Below, in pieces: positions 25,804 to 35,029 of a DNA stretch of 64,000 nt. Numbering within the stretch: position 1 is the stretch's first letter; each line of letters starts with the position of its first letter. The translations under genes and the position numbers were made by a program. This DNA is from Sphaerochaeta globosa str. Buddy. Lineage in GTDB: Bacteria; Spirochaetota; Spirochaetia; Sphaerochaetales; Sphaerochaetaceae. The stretch lies in NCBI RefSeq assembly GCF_000190435.1, contig NC_015152.1, positions 2,114,458 through 2,178,457 on the forward strand. Reading direction: 5' to 3'. Below the pieces are notes generated by a model. It was not told the origin of the DNA, ran no database searches, and worked only from the letters and a program-made list of their open reading frames with translations.

Positions 25804-26754
25804 ATGATTGAAGGTATTTTCGTGGATGGCTTGGTCTTTTCGATCATGGTCATTGGTATTCTCATTTCCTATCGGATTCTCGATTTTGCCGATTTGACCT
25901 GTGATGGTGCAGTAGCAACAGGGGCAGCTGTAGCCACCATGAGCATTGTAGCCGGTTTCCCGATATTTGTAGCACTGCTGCTTGCGTTTCTCTCCGGTGT
26001 CATCGCCGGCATGGTAACTGCGGCAATCCACAACAAGCTGAAAATTCCCGGCTTGCTCGCCGGTATTCTGACCATGACCATGCTCTACTCCATCAACCTG
26101 AGGGTGCTGGGCAACAAGGCTAACGTGCCGCTGCTCAGAGTTGAAACCTTGTACTCCAAACTCCCGAAAATCTTCAGCTTCATTCCCGGTGAATGGGCTG
26201 CATTACTGGGGACCTTGCTGGTGGTACTGTTCGTCAAGGTGCTGGTCGATATCTTTTTTCGTACTGACCTTGGTGTCTCGATGGGTGCAATGGGAGGCAA
26301 TGAACAGATGGTTATCAGCCAAGGAATCAATCCCGATGTCCTTAAGCTGATGGGTATCGGCCTTTCCAACGGGCTCATAGCCCTTTCCGGAGGCCTTCTT
26401 GCACAGTATCAGGGCTTTGCCGATGCAAACCTCGGTCAGGGTATGGTTGTCCAGGGCCTGGCGGCCATCATGATTGGAGAGTTCCTTTTCTCATCCAACC
26501 GTATTTCACTGCTTACCCTTCGCGCCGTGTTGGGTGCGATCATCTATAAAGCGCTCATGTTCTTCGGACGTAAATACGGTTACTTGGTGAATATCACTCC
26601 GAACGACTTCAAGTTGCTCACTGGTATCCTCGTCATCGCCAGCCTTTTCATCGCACAGACACGGAGTGCGGCTTCCTCGGCAGGAGCAAAGAAAAAGGCC
26701 ATTGCAAGGTCGCTGGCAAGACACGATTCGAAGGAGGATTCAACCAATGCTTGA
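25804..26754 (+). CDS. TrpY-like ABC transporter permease
   Basis: 316-aa inner-membrane protein, eight or more hydrophobic segments, of the branched-chain-amino-acid-permease superfamily used by TrpXYZ systems. Seen: SYRILDFADLTCDGAVATGAA at the N-terminus, KIPGLLAGILTMTMLYSINLR, MGAMGGNEQM and GLSNGLIALSGGLLAQYQGFAD, all typical. AAGGGG lies before the ATG. Its last 8 bp overlap the ATPase start. Confidence 0.85.
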   Translation: MIEGIFVDGLVFSIMVIGILISYRILDFADLTCDGAVATGAAVATMSIVAGFPIFVALLLAFLSGVIAGMVTAAIHNKLKIPGLLAGILTMTMLYSINLRVLGNKANVPLLRVETLYSKLPKIFSFIPGEWAALLGTLLVVLFVKVLVDIFFRTDLGVSMGAMGGNEQMVISQGINPDVLKLMGIGLSNGLIALSGGLLAQYQGFADANLGQGMVVQGLAAIMIGEFLFSSNRISLLTLRAVLGAIIYKALMFFGRKYGYLVNITPNDFKLLTGILVIASLFIAQTRSAASSAGAKKKAIARSLARHDSKEDSTNA

Positions 26755-27538
26755 TTTGAGCAACATCACCAAAGTATTCTACCCCGGTACGGTCAATGAA
26801 AAGATGGCCTTGGATAATGTTAATTTGCATGTAAACAAGGGCGATGTCATCTGCATTGTCGGTTCCAACGGTTCAGGAAAGTCTACGCTTTTCAACCTTA
26901 TCAGTGGGACCTATCCGGTTACCAACGGTAAAATTATTTTTGACGGGACTGATATCACGGCAAGTCCTGAATACAAACGGGCCATGACCATCGGGCGCAT
27001 TTTCCAGGACCCGACCAAGGGAACTGCTGCCAATATGTCCATCGAGGACAATATGATTACCGCAGAATCCAAAGGGATGAAGGGTCTGAGAATCAGCCTG
27101 AACAATGAGAAACGGGAGCATTTCCGTTCGCTTTTACAGTTTATTGGACTACAGGACAGGCTCAAGGACAACGTCGGACTTCTCAGCGGCGGACAAAGAC
27201 AAGCACTCACCTTGCTGATGACTGTCATGAGCAGGCCTAAGATGCTGCTGCTCGATGAACACACTGCAGCCTTGGATCCACGCAATGCCCAGATTGTCAT
27301 GGACCTTACCGAACATTTCATTGCAGAGTACAAGCTCACGGCGTTGATGGTTACCCACAACATGCAGTTCGCAATCAATTTCGGCAACCGCTTGATCATG
27401 ATGGATGAAGGAACAATCATTCTTGATGTCAGCGGCGAGGAAAAGTCCAAGCTTACCGTTGAAGAATTGGTCAGGCTTTTCAAGAACTTGAGAAATAAAA
27501 CCTATGCCAATGACGAAGCTTTGCTTACCAAGGAATAG
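26747..27538 (+). CDS. TrpZ-like ABC transporter ATP-binding protein
   Basis: 263 aa. Seen: Walker A GSNGSGKSTLFN, Q-loop IFQDP, signature LLSGGQRQALTL, Walker B MLLLDEHTAALDP with the unusual EHTA in place of EPTS common to this family, and switch His in MVTHN. ATG 26747 is used because AAGGAGG precedes it by 9 nt; it overlaps the permease stop (ATGCTTGA). Confidence 0.88.
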   Translation: MLDLSNITKVFYPGTVNEKMALDNVNLHVNKGDVICIVGSNGSGKSTLFNLISGTYPVTNGKIIFDGTDITASPEYKRAMTIGRIFQDPTKGTAANMSIEDNMITAESKGMKGLRISLNNEKREHFRSLLQFIGLQDRLKDNVGLLSGGQRQALTLLMTVMSRPKMLLLDEHTAALDPRNAQIVMDLTEHFIAEYKLTALMVTHNMQFAINFGNRLIMMDEGTIILDVSGEEKSKLTVEELVRLFKNLRNKTYANDEALLTKE

Positions 27539-27553
27539 AATTCCAAAAGGTGC

Positions 27554-27588
27554 TTGCTTGGTTTGGTGATTCAGCCTAAGATAGGTTC
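27554..27588 (+). promoter_or_regulatory. Putative leaderless promoter of the first MATE gene
   Basis: TTGCTT (27554-27559), 17-nt spacer, TAAGAT (27577-27582), AGGTTC, then GTG. No ribosome site. The -35 is weak (3/6). Confidence 0.4.
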
Positions 27589-28953
27589 GTGAGAGCTAAT
27601 AAACCAATCCAAGCGGCGTCCGATCGTATGTTCACCCGCCGCTTTTTGTATACCCTGATCGTTCCTTTGGTGATTGAGCAATTTCTTGCTGTCACCATCG
27701 GTATGGCTGATACTGTCATGGTTGCTTCATCAGGGGAAGCGGCGGTCAGTGCAATCAGTTTGGTCGATGCCATAACCATCCTGGTGGTCACCATGTTTGC
27801 AGCCTTTGCCACCGGCGGGGCCGTTGTTGCCAGCCAATATCTGGGCAGAAAGGACTATGCATCGGCCAATAGTGCCGCAAAACAACTGTTGGTAGTTTCG
27901 GTGGTGGTCTCTACGATTATGATGCTGCTGTGCATCCCGTTTCGCCGTCAGATTATCAGCTTCACGTTCGGTTCTATTGAAAAACAGGTACTGGATAACG
28001 GGGCCACTTACTTTTTATATATTCTTGCTTCCCTACCCTTCTTGGCTACCTACAATGCCTGTGCCGCCCTATTTCGGTCGATGGGCCACAGTAAAGTCAA
28101 CCTTTGGGTAAGCGTAATCATGAACCTGATCAATGTTGTCGGAAACGCCTACTTCATTTTCGTTCTCCATCTCGGTGTGACCGGAGCCGGCCTGGCAACA
28201 CTTCTGAGCAGAATCATTGGTTCTGCCATTATTCTTGTGCTCATTGCAAACCCGATGAACGTAATCTCCATCCGAAATTATCGCAGACTCGAGTGGCGAT
28301 GGGAGATGATCAAGCGAATTCTTCGCATCGGAATTCCCAACGGGATCGAGGGGAGTGTTTTTCAGGTAGGAAAGCTGTTGGTGCAAGGTTTCATCGCAGT
28401 CTTCGGGACTGCTTCAATTGCCGCTAACGCCATTTCCGGTTCCGTAACGTCATTTATCAATATACCCGGCGGGGCCATCGGCCTTGCCTCCATAACCGTA
28501 ATCGGGCAGGCTATCGGTGCAAAAAGGCCTGACCAGGCTGTATACTATGGCAAACGCCTTTTACTGATTACCTATATCAGTATGGCAGCGCTTGCCATCC
28601 CTGGTTACTTTCTTACTCCCAGTATTGTGCATATTTTTAATCTTTCGGCTGAAGCAACCGAGTATGCCCGTACCATCATCCGTACTGCGATGATTTTCAG
28701 TGCATTGCTTTGGCCGACTGCTTTTGCACTTCCAAACTTTCTCAGGGCCGCAGGTGATGCAAAGTTCACCATGTTGGTTTCCATGTTCAGCATGTGGGCT
28801 TTCCGGGTGGCGATGAGCTACTTCTTGGCCATCACCCTTAACTGGGGAATCTATGGGGTTTGGATCGGAATGTATTTCGACTGGTTCAGCCGCAGTGTTT
28901 TCTTTCTTGTCCGGTTTGTCCGCGGGAAATGGAAAACCAAGCGCGTCATTTAG
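27589..28953 (+). CDS. MATE-family multidrug/metabolite efflux protein
   Basis: 454 aa, twelve predicted membrane helices, cation-coupled antiporter. Seen: FLYTLIVPLVIEQFLAVTIGMADTVMV at helix 1, ATGGAVVASQYLG, LFRSMGHSKVNLWVS and FLRAAGDAKFTMLVS, the duplicated MATE pattern. Start GTG 27589 is inferred: no ATG with a ribosome site is nearby and the protein start fits the family; the next in-frame ATG (about residue 11) is possible. Substrate unknown. Confidence 0.82.
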   Translation: MRANKPIQAASDRMFTRRFLYTLIVPLVIEQFLAVTIGMADTVMVASSGEAAVSAISLVDAITILVVTMFAAFATGGAVVASQYLGRKDYASANSAAKQLLVVSVVVSTIMMLLCIPFRRQIISFTFGSIEKQVLDNGATYFLYILASLPFLATYNACAALFRSMGHSKVNLWVSVIMNLINVVGNAYFIFVLHLGVTGAGLATLLSRIIGSAIILVLIANPMNVISIRNYRRLEWRWEMIKRILRIGIPNGIEGSVFQVGKLLVQGFIAVFGTASIAANAISGSVTSFINIPGGAIGLASITVIGQAIGAKRPDQAVYYGKRLLLITYISMAALAIPGYFLTPSIVHIFNLSAEATEYARTIIRTAMIFSALLWPTAFALPNFLRAAGDAKFTMLVSMFSMWAFRVAMSYFLAITLNWGIYGVWIGMYFDWFSRSVFFLVRFVRGKWKTKRVI

Positions 28954-28970
28954 GCAAAAGTGTTCAACGT

Positions 28971-28985
28971 TTGCAAAAATTGCAA
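28971..28985. promoter_or_regulatory. Candidate operator TTGCAA-AAA-TTGCAA
   Basis: Two self-complementary TTGCAA hexamers three bases apart, upstream of the chvE promoter. Possible site for the LacI-type regulator encoded downstream. Related 11-mer present in inverse orientation at 24696-24706. Confidence 0.35.
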
Positions 28986-28993
28986 TTCATCTC

Positions 28994-29021
28994 TTTACAA
29001 ATTTGAAAAGTGAGATATCAT
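28994..29021 (+). promoter_or_regulatory. Probable promoter of the sugar importer
   Basis: TTTACA (28994-28999), 16-nt spacer, TATCAT (29016-29021). A leader of about 125 nt would follow, containing no obvious riboswitch. Other -10 choices (CATAAT at 29019-29024) exist. Confidence 0.4.
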
Positions 29022-29155
29022 AATACTTGTAATGTGCTCGGGCACTACGCAGAACCTTGAGTATTTCCACCACAAGTTTTGAGCATCCGTCCTACGTATA
29101 CCCCTTTAGCCTCATGGTCAATCACTGGAGTAATCCAGAAAAAAAGGAGTCGTAT

Positions 29156-30235
29156 ATGAAAAAGAGTTTGTGTGTCCTCTTGATGGTGTTGCTCACAGTA
29201 GCAACTCTCTTCGGAGCAGGTACAAAAGAAGATGCTTCTGTTGTCAAGATTGGTGTTTCAATGCCCACCCAGAGCCTCCAGCGCTGGAATCAGGATGGAG
29301 CAAACATGAAGAGCCAGCTCGAAGCAGCAGGATACAAAGTTGACTTGCAGTATGCAGGCGACAATGACATCCCGACTCAGGTTGCCCAACTTGAAAACAT
29401 GATCACCACCGGCTGTAAAGCTCTGGTCATTGCTTCCATTGATGGATCCGCCCTGAGCGAAGTTCTGAAGCAGGCAAAAGCAAAGGACATCGCTGTCATA
29501 GCGTATGACCGCCTAATCATGAACACTGACGCCGTCACCTACTATGCAACCTTCGACAACTTCAAGGTCGGAACCATCCAGGGTACCTATATCCGCGATG
29601 CTCTGAAACTTGACAGCACCCCCGGTCCCTACTACATCGAACTGTTCACCGGTTCTCCTGACGACAACAACATCAATTTCTTCTTTGGTGGTGCCATGTC
29701 GATTCTTGAGCCGTACATCAAGAGCGGTAAGTTGGTAGTTCGCTCCGGCCAGACCAGCAAGGCCCAAGTTGCAACACTCAACTGGTCCACTGAAGAAGCC
29801 CAGAAGAGAATGGAAAACCTGATCACCGCCAACGGCTACGGCCCGAAGGGCAATCGCCTTGACGCAGTCTATTCTTCCAATGACTCCATTGCAAACGGTC
29901 TGACCAACGCTCTCGTTGCTGCCGGCTATACCAAGGCCAACTTCCCGATCATCACTGGTCAGGACTGCGACAAACCCGCTGTAAAGAACATGCTGCAAGG
30001 TCTGCAGAGCATGTCCATTTTCAAGGATACCCGCACATTGGCAAGCAAGGTCGTCGAAATGGTCAACTCCATCGTCAAGGGCGAGAAAGTTGATGTCAAT
30101 GACACCAAGACCTACAACAATGGCGTCAAAGTTGTTCCTTCCTATCTTTGTGAGCCCGTCTTCGCAACTGTTGACAATTACAAGGCTCTGCTGATCGACA
30201 GCGGCTACTACACTGAAGCTGACCTGAAGATCTGA
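29156..30235 (+). CDS. chvE: Multiple-monosaccharide ABC transporter substrate-binding protein
   Basis: 359-aa periplasmic sugar-binding protein, closely resembling Agrobacterium ChvE throughout: GVSMPTQSLQRWNQDG, LQYAGDNDIPTQVAQLENM, ALVIASIDGSALSEVLKQA, VIAYDRLIMN, TYYATFDNFKVGT, FTGSPDDNNINFFFGGAM, TGQDCDKPAVKNM, and TKTYNNGVKVVPSYL. Signal peptide MKKSLCVLLMVLLTVATLFG. ATG 29156 follows AAAGGAG. ChvE-type importers take up several aldoses such as galactose, glucose, arabinose and xylose. Confidence 0.9.
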   Translation: MKKSLCVLLMVLLTVATLFGAGTKEDASVVKIGVSMPTQSLQRWNQDGANMKSQLEAAGYKVDLQYAGDNDIPTQVAQLENMITTGCKALVIASIDGSALSEVLKQAKAKDIAVIAYDRLIMNTDAVTYYATFDNFKVGTIQGTYIRDALKLDSTPGPYYIELFTGSPDDNNINFFFGGAMSILEPYIKSGKLVVRSGQTSKAQVATLNWSTEEAQKRMENLITANGYGPKGNRLDAVYSSNDSIANGLTNALVAAGYTKANFPIITGQDCDKPAVKNMLQGLQSMSIFKDTRTLASKVVEMVNSIVKGEKVDVNDTKTYNNGVKVVPSYLCEPVFATVDNYKALLIDSGYYTEADLKI

Positions 30236-30252
30236 TTCTCCTTTGATCCTTT

Positions 30253-30274
30253 GCGGGCAACCTAGGTTGCCCGC
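30253..30274 (+). repeat. Perfect 22-bp palindrome between chvE and mmsA
   Basis: GCGGGCAACCTAGGTTGCCCGC, followed by ATCTTT. It ends 7 bp before the mmsA ribosome site GGAGG. Likely an mRNA processing or attenuation hairpin that protects the abundant binding-protein message. Confidence 0.75.
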
Positions 30275-30291
30275 ATCTTTGGAGGTCCGTT

Positions 30292-31836
30292 TTGGATACC
30301 CTATTACTGGAAATGCAACACATCACCAAGACCTTTCCCGGGGTCAGGGCACTGCATGATGTGAACCTTCAAGTCCGTCCGGGAGAAATACACGCCATAG
30401 TTGGGGAGAATGGGGCAGGCAAGTCCACACTGATGAACATCCTCAGTGGAGTCTATCCTGCTTCAACCTTTGATGGTGAAATTTTGGTGCATGGAAAGCC
30501 ATGCCAGTTCCACACCATAAAGGAAAGCGAGGAGCAGGGAATCGTCATCATCCATCAGGAGTTGGCACTCGTTCCCTATCTTACCATTGCTGAAAATATG
30601 TTCTTGGGTAATGAGCAGGGCAGAATATTTTCCATCGACTGGGACAAGACATACAGCCGATCCGATGAACTGCTCGCCTTGGTTGGTCTAGAGGAATCCA
30701 GCAAGACCATCATCAAGGATATCGGCGTAGGCAAGCAACAGCTTGTTGAGATTGCCAAGGCTTTGGCAAAGAACGTCAAGGTCTTGATTTTGGACGAGCC
30801 GACTGCATCCCTTAATGATACGGAAGCCAAGAAGCTGCTTGATCTGCTATTGCAGTTCAAAGAGAGGGGAATGACCAGCATTCTCATTTCCCATAAGCTC
30901 AACGAGGTTTCCTATATCGCCGATCGTATTACCGTCATCCGTGATGGTGAAGTAATTACGACCATGGATAAGACTGAAGAGGCTTTCGATGAGAATAAAA
31001 TCATCAAAGCCATGGTTGGCAGGAATATCAGTGACCGATTCCCCAAACGCAATGCTAAAATCGGTCAAGTGAGCCTTGAAGTTGAACATTGGACCGCTTA
31101 TCACCCCCTGTATGAGGGTAAGAAGGTCTGTGAGGATATCAATCTCAAACTGCATAAGGGTGAGGTTGTCGGCATCAGCGGACTTATGGGGGCCGGGCGA
31201 ACAGAATTTGCCATGAGCTTGTTCGGTAAGAGCTACGGACGCAACATCAGCGGAACGCTGAGGATCAACGGCAAGGAAGTCCAGCTTAATTCCGTCAAGA
31301 GTGCCATTCAGAATAAACTCGCCTATGTCACTGAAGACCGCAAGGGCAACGGACTGATTCTCTCCAAGTCCATCATGCAGAACACCACCCTTGCCAAATT
31401 GGACGCCATCAGCAAATATCAGGTCATTGACCCTGATTTGGAACTGAAGGTATCAAAAGAGATGAATGAGAAGCTGCATACCAAATGCTCGTCTGTCCTG
31501 GAGGACGTGAACAACCTTTCAGGAGGAAACCAGCAAAAGGTACTGTTGAGCAAATGGATTTTTGCAGAGCCGGATATTCTCTTGCTCGATGAACCGACGA
31601 GGGGAATCGATGTCGGGGCGAAATACGAAATTTACTGCATCATCAATCAGCTTGCCGAAGAAGGGAAATCCATCCTCTTCATCTCCAGCGAGATGCCTGA
31701 AATCCTGGGTATCTGCGACCGCATCTACGTCCTCAGTGAAGGCAAGATAGTCGGGGAGATGTTGGGATCTGAGGCAAGCCAAGAAAAAATCATGAAATGC
31801 ATTGTACAGAATCAGAAAGGAGACCAACTGCCATGA
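30292..31836 (+). CDS. mmsA: Multiple-monosaccharide ABC transporter ATP-binding protein
   Basis: 514-aa double ABC ATPase (GguA/MmsA). Domain 1: Walker A GENGAGKSTLMN, signature IGVGKQQLVEIAKAL, Walker B LILDEPTASL. Domain 2: GLMGAGRTEFAMSLFG (Walker A-like), signature NNLSGGNQQKV, Walker B LLLDEPTRGIDVGAK, the usual sugar-importer pattern. The start is TTG 30292: GGAGG lies 6 nt before it, while the first ATG (30313) is too far from that site. Overlaps mmsB by four bases (ATGA). Confidence 0.92.
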   Translation: MDTLLLEMQHITKTFPGVRALHDVNLQVRPGEIHAIVGENGAGKSTLMNILSGVYPASTFDGEILVHGKPCQFHTIKESEEQGIVIIHQELALVPYLTIAENMFLGNEQGRIFSIDWDKTYSRSDELLALVGLEESSKTIIKDIGVGKQQLVEIAKALAKNVKVLILDEPTASLNDTEAKKLLDLLLQFKERGMTSILISHKLNEVSYIADRITVIRDGEVITTMDKTEEAFDENKIIKAMVGRNISDRFPKRNAKIGQVSLEVEHWTAYHPLYEGKKVCEDINLKLHKGEVVGISGLMGAGRTEFAMSLFGKSYGRNISGTLRINGKEVQLNSVKSAIQNKLAYVTEDRKGNGLILSKSIMQNTTLAKLDAISKYQVIDPDLELKVSKEMNEKLHTKCSSVLEDVNNLSGGNQQKVLLSKWIFAEPDILLLDEPTRGIDVGAKYEIYCIINQLAEEGKSILFISSEMPEILGICDRIYVLSEGKIVGEMLGSEASQEKIMKCIVQNQKGDQLP

Positions 31837-33014
31837 GACACAGCCTAGGCATCAAAGATACCGTGAAGAAGAACTCCATGCTCATCGTTCTTCTGGCAAC
31901 AATGCTTCTTTTCCAGGTGCTCATCAGCAGCAGTGGAAGGGGCTCTCTCTTTGCTCCCTCCAATATTTCCAACCTTATCAGCCAAAACTCATATGTTGTC
32001 ATTTTGGCAAGCGGCATGTTGCTGTGCATCCTCACCGGTGGAAACATCGACCTTTCTGTTGGTTCGGTCGTTGCCCTGGTCGGTGCTCTGGCAGGAACTC
32101 TGGTAGTAAACCTGCATTGGAACATCTATGTTTCGATTATAATCTGTCTTTTAACCGGTCTTGCAATCGGTGCATGGCAGGGTTTCTGGATTGCCTATGT
32201 CCGCATCCCTCCGTTCATCACAACCCTCGCGGGCATGTTGTTGTGGCGTGGTGTCGCCCTCCTGATTCTCAATGGATTGACAATCTCCCCCTTCCCTGCT
32301 GAGTATACGAAGTATTTCAACAGTTTCCTTCCCAACACAGAGGACGCCGCAACCGTGCTTTCCGTTACGGTCATTGTGGGTGTCGTCATTTGTCTGATCT
32401 ACGGATTCTGGGCTCTTTTTGATCGCTATACCAAGAAGAAGAAGGGCTATACAACTGAACCCTTGGCGGTAACCTTAGCCAAGGTAATCCTGCTCTCCGT
32501 TGCCGTCTTGGTCATTTTCTTTCTGCTCGGAAGACATAAGGGTGTTCCCGTAGTATTGATCCTGCTTGCCGTCATCGTATTAGGCTACAGTTACTTCACC
32601 TCCCGTACCGTTCCAGGCAGACATTTGTATGCCATGGGAGGCAACGAGAAGGCCGCAAAGCTTTCAGGGGTGGATACAAACCGAGTTCTTTTCTTTGCGT
32701 ATGCTAACATGGGTTTCCTCTCTGCAGTAGCAGCCTTGGTCGGTGTCGCCCGCTTCAACTCAGCCGCCCCAACGGCGGGAACCAACTATGAGATGGACGC
32801 CATCGGTTCCTGCTTCATCGGAGGAGCAAGTGCCTACGGCGGAACCGGAACCATCGGGGGAGCAATCATTGGTGCAATTTTCATGGGTGTCTTGAACAAT
32901 GGTATGTCCATTCTCGGAATTGATGCCAACTGGCAAAAAGCTGTAAAAGGTATTGTAGTGCTTGCAGCGGTAGTCTTTGATGTGCTCAGCAAAAAGCGGG
33001 TAAAATCTAGTTAG
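31833..33014 (+). CDS. mmsB: Multiple-monosaccharide ABC transporter permease
   Basis: 393 aa (GguB/MmsB), about ten membrane helices. Seen: GGNIDLSVGSVVALVGALAG near residue 75, FITTLAGMLLWRG, GRHLYAMGGNEKAAKLSGV and FIGGASAYGGTGTIGGAIIGA, all typical of CUT2 permeases; the large central hydrophilic insert (YTKKKKGYTTEP) is characteristic of the GguB branch. ATG 31833 follows AAAGGAG and overlaps the mmsA stop. Confidence 0.92.
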   Translation: MRHSLGIKDTVKKNSMLIVLLATMLLFQVLISSSGRGSLFAPSNISNLISQNSYVVILASGMLLCILTGGNIDLSVGSVVALVGALAGTLVVNLHWNIYVSIIICLLTGLAIGAWQGFWIAYVRIPPFITTLAGMLLWRGVALLILNGLTISPFPAEYTKYFNSFLPNTEDAATVLSVTVIVGVVICLIYGFWALFDRYTKKKKGYTTEPLAVTLAKVILLSVAVLVIFFLLGRHKGVPVVLILLAVIVLGYSYFTSRTVPGRHLYAMGGNEKAAKLSGVDTNRVLFFAYANMGFLSAVAALVGVARFNSAAPTAGTNYEMDAIGSCFIGGASAYGGTGTIGGAIIGAIFMGVLNNGMSILGIDANWQKAVKGIVVLAAVVFDVLSKKRVKSS

Positions 33015-33020
33015 ACACTG

Positions 33021-33049
33021 TTGCCACGTTGTATAAAGTAGCGTATTCT
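33021..33049 (+). promoter_or_regulatory. Promoter of the LacI-type regulator gene
   Basis: TTGCCA (33021-33026), 17-nt spacer, TATTCT (33044-33049), about 14 nt before the ribosome site AAAGGAC. Suggests the regulator can be expressed apart from the importer. Confidence 0.5.
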
Positions 33050-33068
33050 CAGCTAAAAAAGGACAACC

Positions 33069-34100
33069 ATGGCTGTTACGATTAGGGATATTGCAAAACG
33101 AGCAGGAGTATCGAGAGGAACTGTCGACCGAGTACTCCATAACCGGAAAGGGGTCAATGAGGAGGTTGCCTGTCGGGTCAGAGCTATAGCCAAGGAATTG
33201 GGGTTTATTCCCAATCTTGCAGGTAAAGCCTTAGCCAACCGCAAGCAACCGCTGAGAATCGGCTGCCTCCTTCCAAGTATCGGCAACCCTTTTTTTACCG
33301 AAGTCATTGCTGGCTTCAGACAAGCTGAACGTGAACTTTCTGATTTCGGTGTATCCGTAGACATTATGGAGGTTAAGTCCTTCGACCGAGCCGTCCATCT
33401 CGATGCAATAGAAACGTTGCAAAGCAAACACTACGATGGCCTTTGCATCACTACCATCAATGTGGAACCGGTTATAGCAGCAATCGATAGAATCACCGAA
33501 ACCGGTACCACGGTGGTTACCGTCAATACTGACATCAGCGATACACACCGCCTTTGCTATGTTGGACCGGATTACTATTTGGGGGGAACCACCGCCAGCG
33601 GGTTGCTCAGCTTGGTCTGCAAGCAGCAGGAGCAAAAGATACTCATCGTCACCGGGTCATTCAACATCAAGGGCCACCAGGAGCGTATCAGAGGCTTTCT
33701 GGAAGGCCTTACCACCCGTCAGATGCCGCACAGCATCGTCGATGTGATAGAAAGTTTGGATGACAACGATAAGGCATACGAGCGAACACTCTCCTGCCTC
33801 AAGGAAAAACCGGAAATTAATTGTCTCTATTTAACTGCAGCAGGCGTGCAAGGTGCCTGCCAAGCAGTTCAGGAATTGGGGAAAACGGGAAATATCCGCA
33901 TCCTCAGCTTTGATGATATTCCCACCACCAAAGCGTTGATACAGAAAGGTGTCATCACCTTTACCATATGTCAGGAACCTCAACGACAGGGCTATGATGC
34001 GATTCAGAAGTTGTTTTTTCACCTCATGAATCAGCAGGAGCCCGTCGTCGATACTATAACAAGAACCATCATCAAGATCAGGGAAAATCTTGACGATTGA
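33069..34100 (+). CDS. LacI-family transcriptional regulator
   Basis: 343 aa. N-terminal helix-turn-helix TIRDIAKRAGVSRGTVDRVLHNRKGV (4-29) with hinge LGFIPNLAGKALANRK, then a periplasmic-binding-protein-like sugar-sensing domain (IGCLLPSIGNPFFTEVIAGF ... ILSFDDIPTT). The RGTVDRVLHNRKGV recognition helix is of the RbsR/DegA-like type. Located directly after chvE-mmsA-mmsB, so it most likely represses that importer in response to a sugar. Converges on rsfS with only 2 bp between stops. Confidence 0.88.
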   Translation: MAVTIRDIAKRAGVSRGTVDRVLHNRKGVNEEVACRVRAIAKELGFIPNLAGKALANRKQPLRIGCLLPSIGNPFFTEVIAGFRQAERELSDFGVSVDIMEVKSFDRAVHLDAIETLQSKHYDGLCITTINVEPVIAAIDRITETGTTVVTVNTDISDTHRLCYVGPDYYLGGTTASGLLSLVCKQQEQKILIVTGSFNIKGHQERIRGFLEGLTTRQMPHSIVDVIESLDDNDKAYERTLSCLKEKPEINCLYLTAAGVQGACQAVQELGKTGNIRILSFDDIPTTKALIQKGVITFTICQEPQRQGYDAIQKLFFHLMNQQEPVVDTITRTIIKIRENLDD

Positions 34101-34102
34101 GC

Positions 34103-34441
34103 TTACATTTCCCGTTTCTGCCAGAGTTTCTCCAGCGAATAAAAATCCCTCAACTCAGAACTCATCAGGTGGATGACGATATCGTTGCAATCGATAAGCT
34201 CCCAACCATCACCGACGGGGTTCTTATGGCGGTTGGCGACTTCCAAGCCCAGCTCATTCAACTCACTCCAAATCTCGTGGGCGACACCTTTGAGGTGACC
34301 TATGCTGGAAACTGTAGCTATGATGAAACAATCAGCCCAGGAACACTCCGCTGATACATCCAGGATGCTTACATCCTGACACTTATGGTCTTCTAGAAAT
34401 TGGCCGATTGCCTGGGCATTGGCCAGAACCAAGTCATTCAT
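34103..34441 (-). CDS. rsfS: Ribosome silencing factor (RsfS/Iojap)
   Basis: 112 aa; binds ribosomal protein L14 and blocks subunit joining in starvation. Seen: ILDVSAECSWADCFIIAT, HLKGVAHEIWSEL and GDGWELIDCNDIVIHLMSSELRDFYSLEKLW, the family core. AAGGAGTAAGGAAG precedes the ATG and overlaps the upstream lipoprotein stop. Last gene of the rplU-rpmA-obgE-nadD-yqeK-lipoprotein-rsfS run. Confidence 0.93.
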   Translation of the reverse strand: MNDLVLANAQAIGQFLEDHKCQDVSILDVSAECSWADCFIIATVSSIGHLKGVAHEIWSELNELGLEVANRHKNPVGDGWELIDCNDIVIHLMSSELRDFYSLEKLWQKREM

Positions 34442-34447
34442 TCTTCC

Positions 34448-35029
34448 TTACTCCTTACGCTGGTAGCGCCTCAACTCTTCAATATAACGCTTGAGATGAA
34501 CTCTCATTCGCTCCCAGTCGGTATTCTGCGATACTGCAAGACTCTTTCGCATATCAAAGACAGTTGCTTGCTTCACTGTCTGTAGTTCTCCAAACGGGTC
34601 AGCATGACCGGTAATGGAAGCAAGTGTATCGGCCAAGAGGGTTTTCCTCAAGTGGGGTGCACCCTCCGTCAGGGCCTCGAGCCTCAGCTGGGCATCGACT
34701 TGGCTTCGCTCTACTGTCTTTACAGTCACGGCCAACGTGGTGGCCAATTCCCCAAAAGAAGCTAGAGCGGCTTGGCTGGTACGTATCACCTTTCTCGCCG
34801 GTAGGCCGCAAAGATGCTGGATAGCCAGGGAAGCTTCAAGCTTTGAATATGCTGCAAACCCATCCACAACCTGCTGATCAAGCAACAATACTGCCAGATA
34901 GTCCGCCTCAACCCAGGCAACACAGGCAAGTTCCCCATCACTGAGTATGTAGGTGGCTTCTACCGATTCAGAGTGGCAACCGATGAACACCATACAAACC
35001 AGGACAACGGAGAACAACAAAGACTTCAA
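34448..35029 (-). CDS. Small predicted lipoprotein in the nadD-rsfS operon
   Basis: 193 aa. With TTG 35029 as start the N-terminus is a clean lipoprotein signal, MKSLLFSVVLVCMVFIGC. TTG is chosen because GGAGG lies 6 nt upstream and it overlaps the yqeK stop as TTGA. The mature part is helical, with no recognised domain; LytR-type proteins often occupy this operon place in other bacteria but the LytR motifs are absent. Confidence 0.7.
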   Translation of the reverse strand: MKSLLFSVVLVCMVFIGCHSESVEATYILSDGELACVAWVEADYLAVLLLDQQVVDGFAAYSKLEASLAIQHLCGLPARKVIRTSQAALASFGELATTLAVTVKTVERSQVDAQLRLEALTEGAPHLRKTLLADTLASITGHADPFGELQTVKQATVFDMRKSLAVSQNTDWERMRVHLKRYIEELRRYQRKE

